Numbered from the stretch's first letter, positions 45,555-55,337 are shown. The stretch: 64,000 bases of DNA from a bacterium (GCA_019752925.1 JAIELP010000006.1:62001-126000), one strand, 5' to 3'. Numbers and translations are program-made. Notes: generated by a model from the letters alone, not told the origin.

Positions 45555-46169
45555 TTACAATTCTACGCGATTATCTAAAGCGCGGCCCATAGTGCGATCA
45601 TCAATAAAATCAATATCAGAACCCATAGGGATTCCGTGTGCTATACGTGAAATTTTTAAGCCTTTACCTTGCAAAATTTTAGTGAGGTAAAGAGCCGTCG
45701 TATCACCCTCTAAGTCTGCATCAAAAGCAAAAATTACTTCTTTGATGGTTGTTTTTTCCCCGGCAACTCCAGCGTCGATTTTTTTCATAAGTTCATTAAT
45801 TTTTAAATCTTTTGCGGTGATTCCCTCTAAAGGCGAAATCACTCCATGTAAAACATGGTAACGGCCACGGAAAGCACCAGAAGATTCTATACGCGAAATA
45901 TCAGAAGGTTCTTCCACTAAGCAGAGAATTTCGCTATTGCGGTGACTGTCATCACAGTATTTGCAAATAGTGCGGTCGGTGTAATTAAAACATTCAGTAC
46001 AAGTGTGAACTTCAGTTTGAACACGAAGCAAAGCTTCTGTTAACTGAGCCGGATAAGTATCTTTAGATTTTAAAACATAGTAAGCCAAACGCTGAGCGGT
46101 TTTAGGACCAATCCCAGGCAGTCGGCTTAACTCATGAACTAATTTTTCTAAAGCAGGTATATTTAACAA
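45555..46169 (-). CDS. recR: RecR recombination mediator
   Basis: The 204-residue protein has the helix-hairpin-helix LPGIGPKTAQR, a Cys4 zinc finger (CTECFNYTDRTICKYC) and a Toprim domain (FAFDADLEGDTTA). It helps load RecA at gaps. It follows ybaB by 1 base. Confidence 0.97.
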   Translation of the reverse strand: MLNIPALEKLVHELSRLPGIGPKTAQRLAYYVLKSKDTYPAQLTEALLRVQTEVHTCTECFNYTDRTICKYCDDSHRNSEILCLVEEPSDISRIESSGAFRGRYHVLHGVISPLEGITAKDLKINELMKKIDAGVAGEKTTIKEVIFAFDADLEGDTTALYLTKILQGKGLKISRIAHGIPMGSDIDFIDDRTMGRALDNRVEL

Positions 46170-46170
46170 A

Positions 46171-46497
46171 CTAGAATCCCGGTAAGTTCATTCCGCCTGT
46201 GATTTTTGACATCTCAGCGCTAGAAGTATCTTTAGCCGTTTTTAAAGCGTCGTTAACTGCCGAAATAACCATGTCGGTTAACATTTCAGCGTCGCCAGCT
46301 TTAATAACTTCAGGATTAATTGTTAAAGATAACACTTTATTTTCGCCGTTTACTTTTGCAGTAACAGCGCCGCCACCAGAAGTTCCAGAGAACTCACGTG
46401 TAGCTAATTCTTCTTGAAGCTTTTTCATTTTCATTTGCATTTGGTTAGCTTGCTTCATTAAGCCGGCCATTCCGCCCATCATGCCTTTCATACTCAC
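46171..46497 (-). CDS. ybaB: YbaB/EbfC nucleoid-associated protein
   Basis: The 108-residue protein starts MSMKGMMGGMAGLMKQANQM and has the family core EFSGTSGGGAVTAKVNGENK. It binds DNA as a dimer. It sits between dnaX and recR, the standard order. Confidence 0.94.
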   Translation of the reverse strand: MSMKGMMGGMAGLMKQANQMQMKMKKLQEELATREFSGTSGGGAVTAKVNGENKVLSLTINPEVIKAGDAEMLTDMVISAVNDALKTAKDTSSAEMSKITGGMNLPGF

Positions 46498-46500
46498 TCC

Positions 46501-48141
46501 TTAGATATTTTTTTTAATCAGTTTTATATCGCCCTTAAAAACTTCTTTGGCTTTTTGTACGCGCGGATCGGTTTGCCATTTGGCCATTTTGTTTTCTTCC
46601 GCTTGCACTTGCTTTTTGCTTGCGAGCGAAGAAGCACTATCGCCAGAGGCCTGCGCGCTACTTTTCAGCACTTCAAAAGTGTAGCCCTCTGCTAACTCTG
46701 AATCAATAAATCCTTGAAGTTTTTGGCGCATTTCCGCGTTTTGTAATTGAGTAGCCAAAAAGGCCAAATTGGCGGGGGCCTGAACAGTTATTTTGAGTTT
46801 TTCGCAGCCAGCGAATAAAAGATTTTCAATTTTTGCCGCGAAAAAAGCATCTTTAGTTTTGATAGTTTCTACAAAAGACAGCCACTCATCAGCGTTTATA
46901 TCCTGTGCTTGTTTAGGAGCAGCTTTAGGGGCTGGTTCTGTGGCTTTAACTTCTATTGGGCGGCTTTGTTGCTGAGGAGCGGCCGCCTCAGATTGCTTTG
47001 GGCGCGGGCTTGAGCTGGGCGCCTGAGCCAATAGTTGTTTGAGTTCCGCAATGCGTGGAGCCTGACTCATGCGGAGTAAGGCCACTTCAAAAACAATTTG
47101 TGAATCGCTGGCGCGGCTTAAATCTTGCGAAGCTTTAATTGTCATATCAAATAACATATGCAGATCTGCGTCCGAAAAATCCGCTATTTTCTGAGTTAAT
47201 AAAGTAATTTCATCAGCGGGAAGATCAATTAAATCAGTGGCATTAGAGTCTGCTTTTAATAACAAACTGTGGCGTAAAAGTTTTGATAAATCTTCTAAAA
47301 ATAAATTAGGGTTTTGTCCTGAAATACTTAATTTTTCAAGGCAACCAACTAATTCAAAAGCTTTGCGGCCGATTAAGCAGTCAAATACTTCAAATACCAG
47401 CGCCCGCGAAGTTAAACCTAGAACTTGGCTCACTTCAGTTTCAGTTAAGTTAGAATTAGTAAAGCTGATAACCTGATCCAGCAAACTCAAACTGTCGCGC
47501 ATAGAGCCGTCGCCCTGTTTGGCGATCAACCATAAAGCCGCGTCGTCCGATTTAATATTTTCAAGCCCGCAGATTTTTTTAAGGTAATCGGCAATTTGTT
47601 TCAGAGGAATTCGTCTGAAATCAAAGCGCTGACAGCGCGATAAAATAGTCTGTGGAATTTTGTGAACCTCAGTGGTTGCGAGAATGAAAATCACATGTGC
47701 CGGTGGCTCTTCTAGCGTTTTTAATAAAGCATTAAAAGCACTGGTAGAAAGCATGTGAACTTCGTCGATAATAAAGATTTTATATTTACCGGAAGAAGGA
47801 GCAAACATAACGTTGTCGCGCAAATCACGAATAGCATCCACACCATTGTTAGAAGCTCCATCGATTTCAATGACATCAACCGCGCGTCCAGAAGAAATTT
47901 CCTGACAGCTCTGGCATTGGTTACACGGAGTAAAGTTTTGCGGATTAGTACAACGTAAAATTTTAGCTAAGATACGAGCCGAAGAAGTTTTTCCGGTTCC
48001 ACGTAGTCCCGTGAAAAGTAAAGCGTGTGGAAGGCGGTCGTACTTAAGAGCGTTACTAATAGTTTGAGTAATATGATTTTGCCCGACCATTTGGTCGAAA
48101 GATTGCGGACGATATTTTCTGGCAATCACTTGGTAAGACAA
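46501..48141 (-). CDS. dnaX: DNA polymerase III subunits gamma/tau
   Basis: The 546-residue clamp-loader protein has Walker A FTGLRGTGKTSSARI near residue 45, four zinc Cys (CTNPQNFTPCNQCQSC), IFIIDEVHML as Walker B, and LLKTLEEPPAHVIF. The C-terminal tau-like part (about 380-546) is Ala/Pro/Gln-rich. I saw no obvious slippery site, so separate gamma is not supported. Confidence 0.97.
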   Translation of the reverse strand: MSYQVIARKYRPQSFDQMVGQNHITQTISNALKYDRLPHALLFTGLRGTGKTSSARILAKILRCTNPQNFTPCNQCQSCQEISSGRAVDVIEIDGASNNGVDAIRDLRDNVMFAPSSGKYKIFIIDEVHMLSTSAFNALLKTLEEPPAHVIFILATTEVHKIPQTILSRCQRFDFRRIPLKQIADYLKKICGLENIKSDDAALWLIAKQGDGSMRDSLSLLDQVISFTNSNLTETEVSQVLGLTSRALVFEVFDCLIGRKAFELVGCLEKLSISGQNPNLFLEDLSKLLRHSLLLKADSNATDLIDLPADEITLLTQKIADFSDADLHMLFDMTIKASQDLSRASDSQIVFEVALLRMSQAPRIAELKQLLAQAPSSSPRPKQSEAAAPQQQSRPIEVKATEPAPKAAPKQAQDINADEWLSFVETIKTKDAFFAAKIENLLFAGCEKLKITVQAPANLAFLATQLQNAEMRQKLQGFIDSELAEGYTFEVLKSSAQASGDSASSLASKKQVQAEENKMAKWQTDPRVQKAKEVFKGDIKLIKKNI

Positions 48142-48183
48142 AAGAATTTCCCCTCAACTAACTTCAATAAATCAAAAAATTAA

Positions 48184-48283
48184 GTGGCTGAGCACCCCAT
48201 ATCGCAATGCTCGCTAAACACCGTTGCTTCCTTCCGGACCTAGCGGAATTCAATAGTAAGTCAGTCGTATGGGACCCAGCCAT
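48184..48283 (-). ncRNA. ffs: Signal recognition particle 4.5S RNA
   Basis: On the minus strand the conserved domain IV core reads GGTCCGGAAGGAAGCAACG with the GGAA tetraloop. The ends pair (GGCTGGGTCCCATA with TATGGGGTGCTCAGCC, allowing G-U), giving a roughly 100-base hairpin. It lies just upstream of dnaX, the classic ffs position. Confidence 0.93.
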
Positions 48284-48519
48284 CATTGGGTGTATATGAT
48301 AGGGTGAATTGATTCAGTCCTTAACGCTTGCAGCCATGTAAAAATTAGCAAAAGCGGGCGGCTTCTATCCAAACTTTATACAGTTTTTCTGGTGCGATTT
48401 GATCTCAATTTGATTCAAAACCCGAATATGTGGTGTCAAATCCGTTATAAACGTTTTAAAGACGAATACAGACTTTGGTCCGATTTTTGGATAGGAAATG
48501 CCCTAAGGAGACTATTCTT

Positions 48520-49626
48520 ATGAAAAACCTATTATCAAAATCGCTACTTTGCGGCGTTTTGGCTTCGACCTTTTTGATCGTGAATTGTCAAAAAGCTCCA
48601 AACCGCGCTGTTAAAGCTGAAGTAACCCCACCTGCTAAGCTTACCGCTGTAAAATCTGCGGCTTGTTCTGAAGGTGCAGTAAAAGAATCTGCTGAAGCAC
48701 AAAAATTAAATGATGCTTTAGATACAATCATGAAGGCACTTAAAGATAAGCCAAAGTTAGAGCAGACAGAAATTGATAATTTAAATAAAGCTATTAATGA
48801 TTATGCCGCTCAAGTAAAAAAATTGATCGCCGCAATCAAATTAATCGAAGTGGGCGATAAGAAAGAAGCTGCTGAAGCTTGTACTAGCGGTAAAGATACT
48901 TACAACATCGTAGCTCTTCAAGGCCACGTAGCTCAAAAAGGTAAAGAAGTTAAAGCTAAAACAGGCGTAGATAACGACGCTACTAAAGAACAACCAGTTC
49001 AAGCTGAAGAAGCTTTAACAGATGGTCTTGTTTTAAAAATTAAAAAAGAATTAGCAGATTTCTTATCTGATGTTAAAAATATCAGAGGTCAAAACTCTGC
49101 TATCGTTGCTGGTGCAATCCTTTCTGGTGATGCTGCTGCGGCTGCTTTAAAAGATGTAAACGTAACAGCGTGTGCATTAATGAGTGAAAACGTTGTGGCT
49201 GTTGCTGCTGATGCAGCAATGACTGTTTTAACAACTACTGCTGTTGAACAAGACGCTGCAACAAAAAGAAATTTTTCTAGAGTTGCTGTTGAAGTTCAAG
49301 TTGCTACTGGCACACATGGTTTAATTTTAAGTTGTAATATCGCTGATAAAAAAGAAGCGAAAGCAACTGTAGAAATGCGTAAGGCATTAGGTGCTTTAGC
49401 TGCTAAAGCTGAGGTTCAAACTCAAGTTCAACCAACTGCTCCGGTAACACCAGTACTTCCGAACTCAGGAGATGATTCTCAGGCTCCTTCTTCTGATGAT
49501 ACACCTGTTGCATCAGGCGACTCATCTGTAGCTTCTGGCGACAGCTCTACAGCATCAGGCGATCAATCAAAAGCGGCAGCTCAAGAAGGTCTTGATATCT
49601 TGAACAACGCTCAAGCTAGACAGTAA
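48520..49626 (+). CDS. Putative lipoprotein with Ser/Asp-rich C-terminal repeats
   Basis: ATG at 48520 follows AAGGAG, giving 368 residues. The signal sequence ends FLIVNCQKAP, a lipobox with an unusual Asn before Cys. The body is Ala/Lys-rich and helical with scattered Cys, and the tail repeats ASGDSS-type units (about 320-355). No family is recognised. It is monocistronic with a clear terminator. Confidence 0.75.
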   Translation: MKNLLSKSLLCGVLASTFLIVNCQKAPNRAVKAEVTPPAKLTAVKSAACSEGAVKESAEAQKLNDALDTIMKALKDKPKLEQTEIDNLNKAINDYAAQVKKLIAAIKLIEVGDKKEAAEACTSGKDTYNIVALQGHVAQKGKEVKAKTGVDNDATKEQPVQAEEALTDGLVLKIKKELADFLSDVKNIRGQNSAIVAGAILSGDAAAAALKDVNVTACALMSENVVAVAADAAMTVLTTTAVEQDAATKRNFSRVAVEVQVATGTHGLILSCNIADKKEAKATVEMRKALGALAAKAEVQTQVQPTAPVTPVLPNSGDDSQAPSSDDTPVASGDSSVASGDSSTASGDQSKAAAQEGLDILNNAQARQ

Positions 49627-49652
49627 TTTTAATCATAAGTAAATTAGTCCGA

Positions 49653-49687
49653 AAAACGCAGGTCGCAAAGCCTGCGTTTTTTATTTT
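49653..49687 (+). terminator. Rho-independent terminator
   Basis: AAAACGCAGG pairs with CCTGCGTTTT around TCGCAAAG, then a T-rich tail. Confidence 0.92.
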
Positions 49688-49738
49688 GTAGTCTGTTGGT
49701 TTAAATCAAATAACTTAAAGATAAATTCTAAATTCAAT

Positions 49739-50746
49739 TTAAAACTTATAGGAAATTTTTTCGAGATTTTCTGTTTCTTCTGCCCAGTAGCTGTAGCTTC
49801 CGTAGTCTGGAAACAGGCGTGGAAAGCTTGGGTCAGTCCAGCGGTTCATAATCCACATGGCGTAAGTTAAAATACGATAACCACGCAGTAACGGAATTAG
49901 CTCCAATTGTTCGTAAGGAAACTCACGTAGTTCAGAATAACTTTCAATTAAACAATTAAACTCAGGGCTGTCGGTATCGGCATTGGGCATCAGCATCCAA
50001 AAATCCTGAACTTCTGGGCCGTTAATCATATCGTCAAAGTCCACCATTACAAATTCGCCTGAAGAATCTTCTAAAATATTTCCGCGATGGAGGTCTCCGT
50101 GCAGACGTATGAAGTTAAAATTATTTAATTGGTCATCTAAGGCTTCAAAAATTTTAACTGCAGATTCTTCATAGCGGCCTACAACTTCGGGTGAAACTTG
50201 CGAGAGCATTTTTTCAAGCTGTTCCCACTTGTTATCGTTAGTCGGGCCTATATAAGCACGGTGTTCAGCAGTTTTTTTACTTCCGACGTTGTGCAATCTG
50301 GCCAGCCAGCGGCCGAGTTTTTTAAAATGCTGTTCGCTGAGCTCTTGAATTAATCGACCCCGTACTTTTTCAAAAAAAGTAAAATGAATTCCGTCGGCTG
50401 TGTCCACTGAAGAATTGTTTTTTAATTTTAAGGTGCCTGCTACCTCGATCGATTCGGATTTCAATTCTTGAATGAACTGATGTTCGTCTAAAATAGTTTC
50501 AAGGCTCCAGCGGTTAGGGCGATAGAACTTAGCGATAATAGAAGTGTTCTGTTCGTCCGGATTGTTAGAAGAAAAGTGCCAGCTACTTTTTTCGAGCTTG
50601 ATATCAAAAACGCGGTTCTCGTAGGAATTTAATTGGATCAATTCTCCTGTTACATTAAAGCCGTTTTTTTCAGCAGTATGCAGAATAAGATTCGGATCGA
50701 GATTGTAAAAATTGTTTTTGTCGGCCACGAAATTACAGTACTCCAC
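49739..50746 (-). CDS. srkA: Stress response kinase A (SrkA/YihE)
   Basis: The 335-residue protein is close to the 328 of E. coli SrkA. FIRLHGDLHRGNILED near residue 213 is the catalytic loop (HGDLHRGN) and FVMVDFDDMINGPEVQDFW the metal-binding Asp region of the aminoglycoside-phosphotransferase-like kinases. It phosphorylates Ser/Thr and counters stress-induced death. It is monocistronic. Confidence 0.9.
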   Translation of the reverse strand: MEYCNFVADKNNFYNLDPNLILHTAEKNGFNVTGELIQLNSYENRVFDIKLEKSSWHFSSNNPDEQNTSIIAKFYRPNRWSLETILDEHQFIQELKSESIEVAGTLKLKNNSSVDTADGIHFTFFEKVRGRLIQELSEQHFKKLGRWLARLHNVGSKKTAEHRAYIGPTNDNKWEQLEKMLSQVSPEVVGRYEESAVKIFEALDDQLNNFNFIRLHGDLHRGNILEDSSGEFVMVDFDDMINGPEVQDFWMLMPNADTDSPEFNCLIESYSELREFPYEQLELIPLLRGYRILTYAMWIMNRWTDPSFPRLFPDYGSYSYWAEETENLEKISYKF

Positions 50747-50852
50747 CTGAGTGTTGATGTCAGCTTGGCCCTGTATTGTTTTAAAAATCAGGGCACGCCT
50801 GTTGCTTTAGTTCCTTGATGTCCAATTAAAATAATTTCGGGGGAAATTACAC

Positions 50853-51815
50853 ATGAAAAATGCCATTAATTTATTTTTGTTAGTTATATCAATGAGTTGG
50901 GTAGCGCAAGCTTACCTAGTTCCCGGCCCTCCGGGCGGCGGCGGACAGCCAGCTCCTTACCCAGGAAACCCAGGCGGCGGCCATGGTGGTGGCGGTTTAG
51001 TACCAGGTCCACGTCCACAGCCACCTCGTCCTATGCCTCCGCGCCCACCGCCACGCCCACCAGCACCTCCATATAATCCACCCTACAATCCTCCATACAA
51101 CCCACCGGCTCCTCCTCCACATAATCCAGGTTATGGCGCTGAAGTTAAATCTGTATGGATAGGTCGCGATGTTTATAACCAATCAATCCGTATTCAGGCT
51201 TTAGCTGGAATCGGTCGTCAGTATAATGGTTGGGAAGTTGTTTCTGCACGTGCGAATACTCGCCCTAACAGCCCAGCAAGAACTGATGTTGCGTTGATCG
51301 CAGACGGTCGCGTTGTAGCTTCGCAAATTAATCCGGGCTACCAAATTAATTTATATCCGCAAGTGAGAACTGTTCTTAGCGACTATTCTGATCTGCAATT
51401 GAATATCGGCGGCAGCACTTACATTAATGATGTGTTAATTGAAATCCGTTACGGCGGCGGTGGATATAATCCTCCGCACAATCCGGGTTACGGACAAAAC
51501 ATTGATCTTAATGTTTACCGCTCTGTATATGGTAACGACAGAATTGATTTAACTCAGTACTTCAACTTAGCAAGCTACCGTGGTTATTCAATTCAATCTG
51601 TAATCATCACAGCAACTTCACGTTACAACACTGGTTTTGTGAGCTTGTTAATTAACGGTAATAATATGGGACAAGTAGCTTTCAGCAGCAACTACTCACA
51701 ACAGGGAAGCATTTACTTGAATCGTCCAGCAATTATCGGTCAGGGTGCTGACAGCTTAGTGCTTTACACTCAAGGCGACATGACTATTGAGCGCGTAACG
51801 ATTGTTGTAAGATAG
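50853..51815 (+). CDS. Secreted protein with Pro/Gly-rich linker and two beta domains
   Basis: The 320-residue protein has a signal peptide ending WVAQA, a Pro/Gly-rich region (about 22-95) containing NPPY repeats, and two related beta-rich domains (about 96-203 and 215-320) joined by YNPPHNPGYG. The domains share patterns such as VLIEIRY and VTIVVR at their ends. No family is recognised. Confidence 0.8.
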   Translation: MKNAINLFLLVISMSWVAQAYLVPGPPGGGGQPAPYPGNPGGGHGGGGLVPGPRPQPPRPMPPRPPPRPPAPPYNPPYNPPYNPPAPPPHNPGYGAEVKSVWIGRDVYNQSIRIQALAGIGRQYNGWEVVSARANTRPNSPARTDVALIADGRVVASQINPGYQINLYPQVRTVLSDYSDLQLNIGGSTYINDVLIEIRYGGGGYNPPHNPGYGQNIDLNVYRSVYGNDRIDLTQYFNLASYRGYSIQSVIITATSRYNTGFVSLLINGNNMGQVAFSSNYSQQGSIYLNRPAIIGQGADSLVLYTQGDMTIERVTIVVR

Positions 51816-51860
51816 TTTTAAAAATATTCAAAATCAGACAGCAATTTTGTTGTCAAAACT

Positions 51861-51897
51861 AACGCCTCATGCGATGAAAATATGAGGCGTTTTTTTG
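51861..51897 (+). terminator. Rho-independent terminator
   Basis: AACGCCTCAT pairs with ATGAGGCGTT around an 11-base loop, then a T-run. Confidence 0.9.
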
Positions 51898-51916
51898 TAC
51901 CTAAATGGGGGCTTAA

Positions 51917-52828
51917 GTGGAAACTCAGTTAAATCAAAAGCTAGAAAATTCAACAACTTCAGTTACTATGCCTGTTCTATCAGAGTATATGGACTACCGC
52001 TTATTTTTAGCTGATTTTTACCATGCAAAGAAGCAGCAAACTAAGCTGGCGATACGTCCGTACTCTTATGCTATTTTTTCGGCTGCAGCCGATATTAAAT
52101 CTCCAAATTATTTAAAAATGATTATCGAAAACAAACGTAATTTATCTCTCGATATGGTTTCTAAGTTTGCAAAGGCATGTTCATTTAACAAAGCGCAAAC
52201 AGATGAATTTCGGTTGTTAGTTATTTTCAATCAAGCGGAAGATCCGGCAGACCGCAACTACGCTTTAAAACAATTATCTGAATACCGTGTAGAGCAAAAA
52301 TTAAAACACGGTGAGCTCGACAGAAAAGTTTTTGAAAAAGTTCCTAATTGGATCGGATGGATTATTTACGCCATGGTTGATCAAGAGGGAGTGGTGTTTG
52401 AAACCTCTCAGCTTAAAGATTTACTACGCGGAAAAGCCGCCGAATCAGAAATTAATGAAGCTCTTGAAAATTTAATTAAGTCAGGCGAACTATCACGTGA
52501 CCCAGTAACTAATATTATTTCCAAAGGTAAACCAACTGAGGCACCTGAAGAAATTCCATCAGCATTAGTGCGTAAACTGCAAATGCAGCTCATGTACTTA
52601 GGACTTGAGAGTTTGTATCAGGACACAGCTACTGAGCGCGAATTCGGGGCTTTAACCTTGTCGTTAACTGAAAAAGAATTTGAAGATATTAAATTCAAAC
52701 TTCGCCAATTACGTAAATCTTTGCACAAAGATAACTCTATCGCACGTATGAGTTCTAAAGGTGAAAGAGTTTACCAATTAAACTTACAACTCTTCCCTGT
52801 AAGCAACGCGTCTAAAAAGTTAAATTGA
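51917..52828 (+). CDS. TIGR02147-family regulator-like protein
   Basis: The 303-residue protein starts with GTG. LSEYMDYRLFLADFYHAKKQ near the N-terminus, SPNYLKMIIENKRNLS (HTH-like) and the following helices match TIGR02147/DUF4423, a family expanded in Bdellovibrio and Fibrobacter. The N-terminal HTH suggests DNA binding. It is followed by a 419-base gene-free region. Confidence 0.85.
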   Translation: METQLNQKLENSTTSVTMPVLSEYMDYRLFLADFYHAKKQQTKLAIRPYSYAIFSAAADIKSPNYLKMIIENKRNLSLDMVSKFAKACSFNKAQTDEFRLLVIFNQAEDPADRNYALKQLSEYRVEQKLKHGELDRKVFEKVPNWIGWIIYAMVDQEGVVFETSQLKDLLRGKAAESEINEALENLIKSGELSRDPVTNIISKGKPTEAPEEIPSALVRKLQMQLMYLGLESLYQDTATEREFGALTLSLTEKEFEDIKFKLRQLRKSLHKDNSIARMSSKGERVYQLNLQLFPVSNASKKLN

Positions 52829-53247
52829 TTTCAGATTTTGAACTGATGCTTAATTTATAAAGATATTTTTTAACAAAATCTTAATAAGTGAAATTTCAGT
52901 TAAAGTGTTAGTTTGACACTGGAAAAACCTTTGGATTGTGGAAAACTCTGTGGGTTTGGTTGATAACTCACTCGTAAATTCGACTTTTAAACCATAGTTA
53001 GATTGATTGGCAACGCAATTTATATTGCGCGTCTAAAGTTACAATTAAAAAAGTCCAGTGCCTTTTTTTCACATTAAATCTTAAAAAAGTGAAATTTTCT
53101 GTAAGATTTAGAGTTAAAACTCAGTGTAAAAATTGACTTAAAGTGTGTGCAAACATTGCTTATAGGTAGGGCTATCACACGAGTTAATTTGGCCAGTTTT
53201 TGGATTATTTTGTATGAAATTTATGCGTTTAAACTAATAATAATAGA
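52829..53247. other. Gene-free AT-rich region with repeats
   Basis: I see no gene. It contains a direct repeat (52876-52896 and 53076-53097, AAATCTTA-A-AAGTGAAATTT type), a perfect 9-bp inverted repeat TAAATCTTA/TAAGATTTA (53075-53083, 53102-53110), and a sigma-28-like promoter (53139-53165). Confidence 0.6.
53139..53165 (+). promoter_or_regulatory. Possible sigma-28 (FliA) promoter
   Basis: TAAAGTGT-N11-GCTTATAG matches the FliA consensus TAAAGTTT-N11-GCCGATAA at 7 of 8 and 5 of 8 positions. It lies 83 bases before a small secreted-protein gene. Confidence 0.4.
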
Positions 53248-53601
53248 ATGAATCAATCAAAAATCTTTTTAGCAAGTCTTCTATTATTAACCTCTACGAC
53301 CTGGGCACAGCCGGATGAATATCTTCAAGATGTTGAAGATTCGCCTACTTCTATGACAGCACTTTTTGAAGACAGTGCTGTTGAATCCAAACCTACCTTG
53401 GTAGCAACTACTGAAGAAGTTACTGCAGAGCCCGTGGCTGTAAAAACAGTTCCAGTGCAAACAACTACTCGAGCTAGAAAAGCAAACAGAGGCATAGCTT
53501 CTGTTGCTGAGTATGATTGTGCAGGTGTCTCTCAGAAAATTAATAAAGGCGAAACACTATCTAAAAAAGAAATGTCGTCGTACACAAAAAATTGTAAGTA
53601 A
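53248..53601 (+). CDS. Small secreted protein
   Basis: The 117-residue protein has a Sec signal peptide ending TTWAQ, a Thr/Val-rich middle and a C-terminal segment YDCAGVSQKINKGETLSKKE with two Cys likely to bond (second in YTKNCK). No family is recognised. A sigma-28-like promoter lies upstream. Confidence 0.75.
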   Translation: MNQSKIFLASLLLLTSTTWAQPDEYLQDVEDSPTSMTALFEDSAVESKPTLVATTEEVTAEPVAVKTVPVQTTTRARKANRGIASVAEYDCAGVSQKINKGETLSKKEMSSYTKNCK

Positions 53602-53617
53602 GACGCCAAGTAATGTT

Positions 53618-53986
53618 TTAGTTTGATTTTTCCCAAACAAAAATAATATTTTCTTCGCCTAACGGTAAAGTTAAATACAATTTTTCATCTTTAATTTCGT
53701 AAGGTGTATTAGAAATATTTCCTAATTGCATATCGGTGTCTTGCGAGCAGTAGTCAGCATTGTTTTCATCAAGGGCTATTACTTCTTGATGTAAAATTCC
53801 GTCCTTTACTGAGTAGTTAGCGGTGCGCTTACAAAAGCCCGGTTCATTTTTACGGTAGTAAAGTATTTCATTGGTAGCCGAGTTTAAAAAACTGATTTGC
53901 ATAATTAAATCGGGGTTGGGCTTATTCATAGGTGTACCTTGATATATCAAAGAGGCGTAAAACCAAATCCCCATGAGTGCGCCCAT
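53618..53986 (-). CDS. Small lipocalin-like protein
   Basis: The 122-residue product has a hydrophobic start (MGALMGIWFYASLIYQG). GIWFY followed by strands ending LYLTLPLGEENIIFVWEK suggests a small beta-barrel of the lipocalin type (the GxW motif), though it lacks a clear signal peptide. Its start lies 1 base from the stop of the metallopeptidase gene, so they are co-transcribed. Confidence 0.6.
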   Translation of the reverse strand: MGALMGIWFYASLIYQGTPMNKPNPDLIMQISFLNSATNEILYYRKNEPGFCKRTANYSVKDGILHQEVIALDENNADYCSQDTDMQLGNISNTPYEIKDEKLYLTLPLGEENIIFVWEKSN

Positions 53987-53987
53987 A

Positions 53988-55337
53988 CTAAAATCCCTTA
54001 TTGCTTACAGACTGCAAAATTATATTTTGTTCGTCCACGCTTAAATTTTTTGAGGACTCAATCAGTTTTTGTGAAAATGTTTTAAGATCGCTGGCGGGGT
54101 TGAGTTGAATTAAAGTTTCGATAGCCAGTGTTTTTGCTTTTTCGCTGCCAAGTTTTTCTTTTAATTCCCAAAGTAAACTGCTGACGATTAACGAGTCGTG
54201 ATAAAGACCACCGGTCTTTTCACTGTACTTAAAGCCTAAGGTTAAATTTCGTTTAAAGGGCCCTTTTAAGTAGCTCGATTCGCCCAGCAGCGGGCGGTCT
54301 GTCATGAGGCAGGTAAAAAAGTCGGCGAAAGCTTCGTTTAAAGAGCCGTTTTCACCTTCAAAAGATAAATGGGCCACGCTGTCTATCAACGCATGAAAAG
54401 ATTCATGATAAATGATCGAAGCGTCCTGCGGAATATTTGAGTAAGTCACATCATCGCCTTTACCGATACGGATTTTATTTTGGTAATAAAAAGCCGAATT
54501 GGTTTTTTCGGGGTAACCCATATGTACAACGGCATTAATCCGGGTTGGAATGCGCACATTCAAATTATCTTTCATCCACTGAAATGATTTATCTAGGTAA
54601 TAAAATACCTGAAGCTGGTCAAAGCGTTCGTCTTTAGGATCAAATTTTAAAACCGGGCTCAGTGTGGTAATTTTTTTTTCGGCCTCAGAGGTTACTGCAA
54701 TAACAGAATTAGACAGCGAAGGAGTGGCGCTTACAGATTTAAGCAGTAGTTCGGTTAATCCACCCAACTTAGGCCCTTCTACATATAAAGAAGTGCTTAT
54801 GTCGGCAAATTGCGATCCTGTTCTTTTTAAATCTAAAAGTGAGCCATCAAACTTAAAAAAAGCCTGATAGGGTGTGCCAGTGCGGTCAAAAAAGCTGACC
54901 GACATTAAATGTAAAGGCTTAGAGTTTTCTAAATAAATAATTTCTTCGCTATTTATGATTTCAATTTTATTAAAGCTAGCGGATTTATTTTTAAGTAAAG
55001 ACGCAAAATCAAGAGCTGAATCATTATTTTTACTTAAGCTTTTAAATTCTTTAAGTTGTGCTGTTTGAGCCTGTATCTGCTGCAATCCTTTTGTATCTGA
55101 TAGAGTTTTAAAAAAAGAATTATATACAGGTAGTCCAGAATAACTTTGGCGGTAAAATGAAATTGTTTTATTTTTGTAATTAGCTGTTACGGAAGATTTT
55201 TCGTGATCTATATTAAGCAGAGCGGCTTTGGTGCTTTCCGGCTGGCCCGCAGACCATTCGGTGTATTCAAGCTTTTGTTTTTTTTGGCAGCTTAAACCAA
55301 CAACTGTTATAAAACTCAGAAATAATATCTTTTTCAT
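53988..55337 (-). CDS. Putative zinc metallopeptidase lipoprotein
   Basis: The 449-residue protein has a signal ending VVGLSCQKK, a probable lipoprotein site. IIYHESFHALIDS near residue 320 is HExxH, and GSLNEAFADFFTC 20 residues later supplies the third Glu ligand, as in gluzincins such as M4 peptidases. FTP-like propeptide features precede it. It is probably an envelope or surface protease. It is followed by the lipocalin-like gene. Confidence 0.82.
   Translation of the reverse strand: MKKILFLSFITVVGLSCQKKQKLEYTEWSAGQPESTKAALLNIDHEKSSVTANYKNKTISFYRQSYSGLPVYNSFFKTLSDTKGLQQIQAQTAQLKEFKSLSKNNDSALDFASLLKNKSASFNKIEIINSEEIIYLENSKPLHLMSVSFFDRTGTPYQAFFKFDGSLLDLKRTGSQFADISTSLYVEGPKLGGLTELLLKSVSATPSLSNSVIAVTSEAEKKITTLSPVLKFDPKDERFDQLQVFYYLDKSFQWMKDNLNVRIPTRINAVVHMGYPEKTNSAFYYQNKIRIGKGDDVTYSNIPQDASIIYHESFHALIDSVAHLSFEGENGSLNEAFADFFTCLMTDRPLLGESSYLKGPFKRNLTLGFKYSEKTGGLYHDSLIVSSLLWELKEKLGSEKAKTLAIETLIQLNPASDLKTFSQKLIESSKNLSVDEQNIILQSVSNKGF

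Noticed and set aside
50997-51182. Trp-rich minus-strand ORF
   Set aside because: It is the antisense of the Pro-rich linker of the secreted protein.
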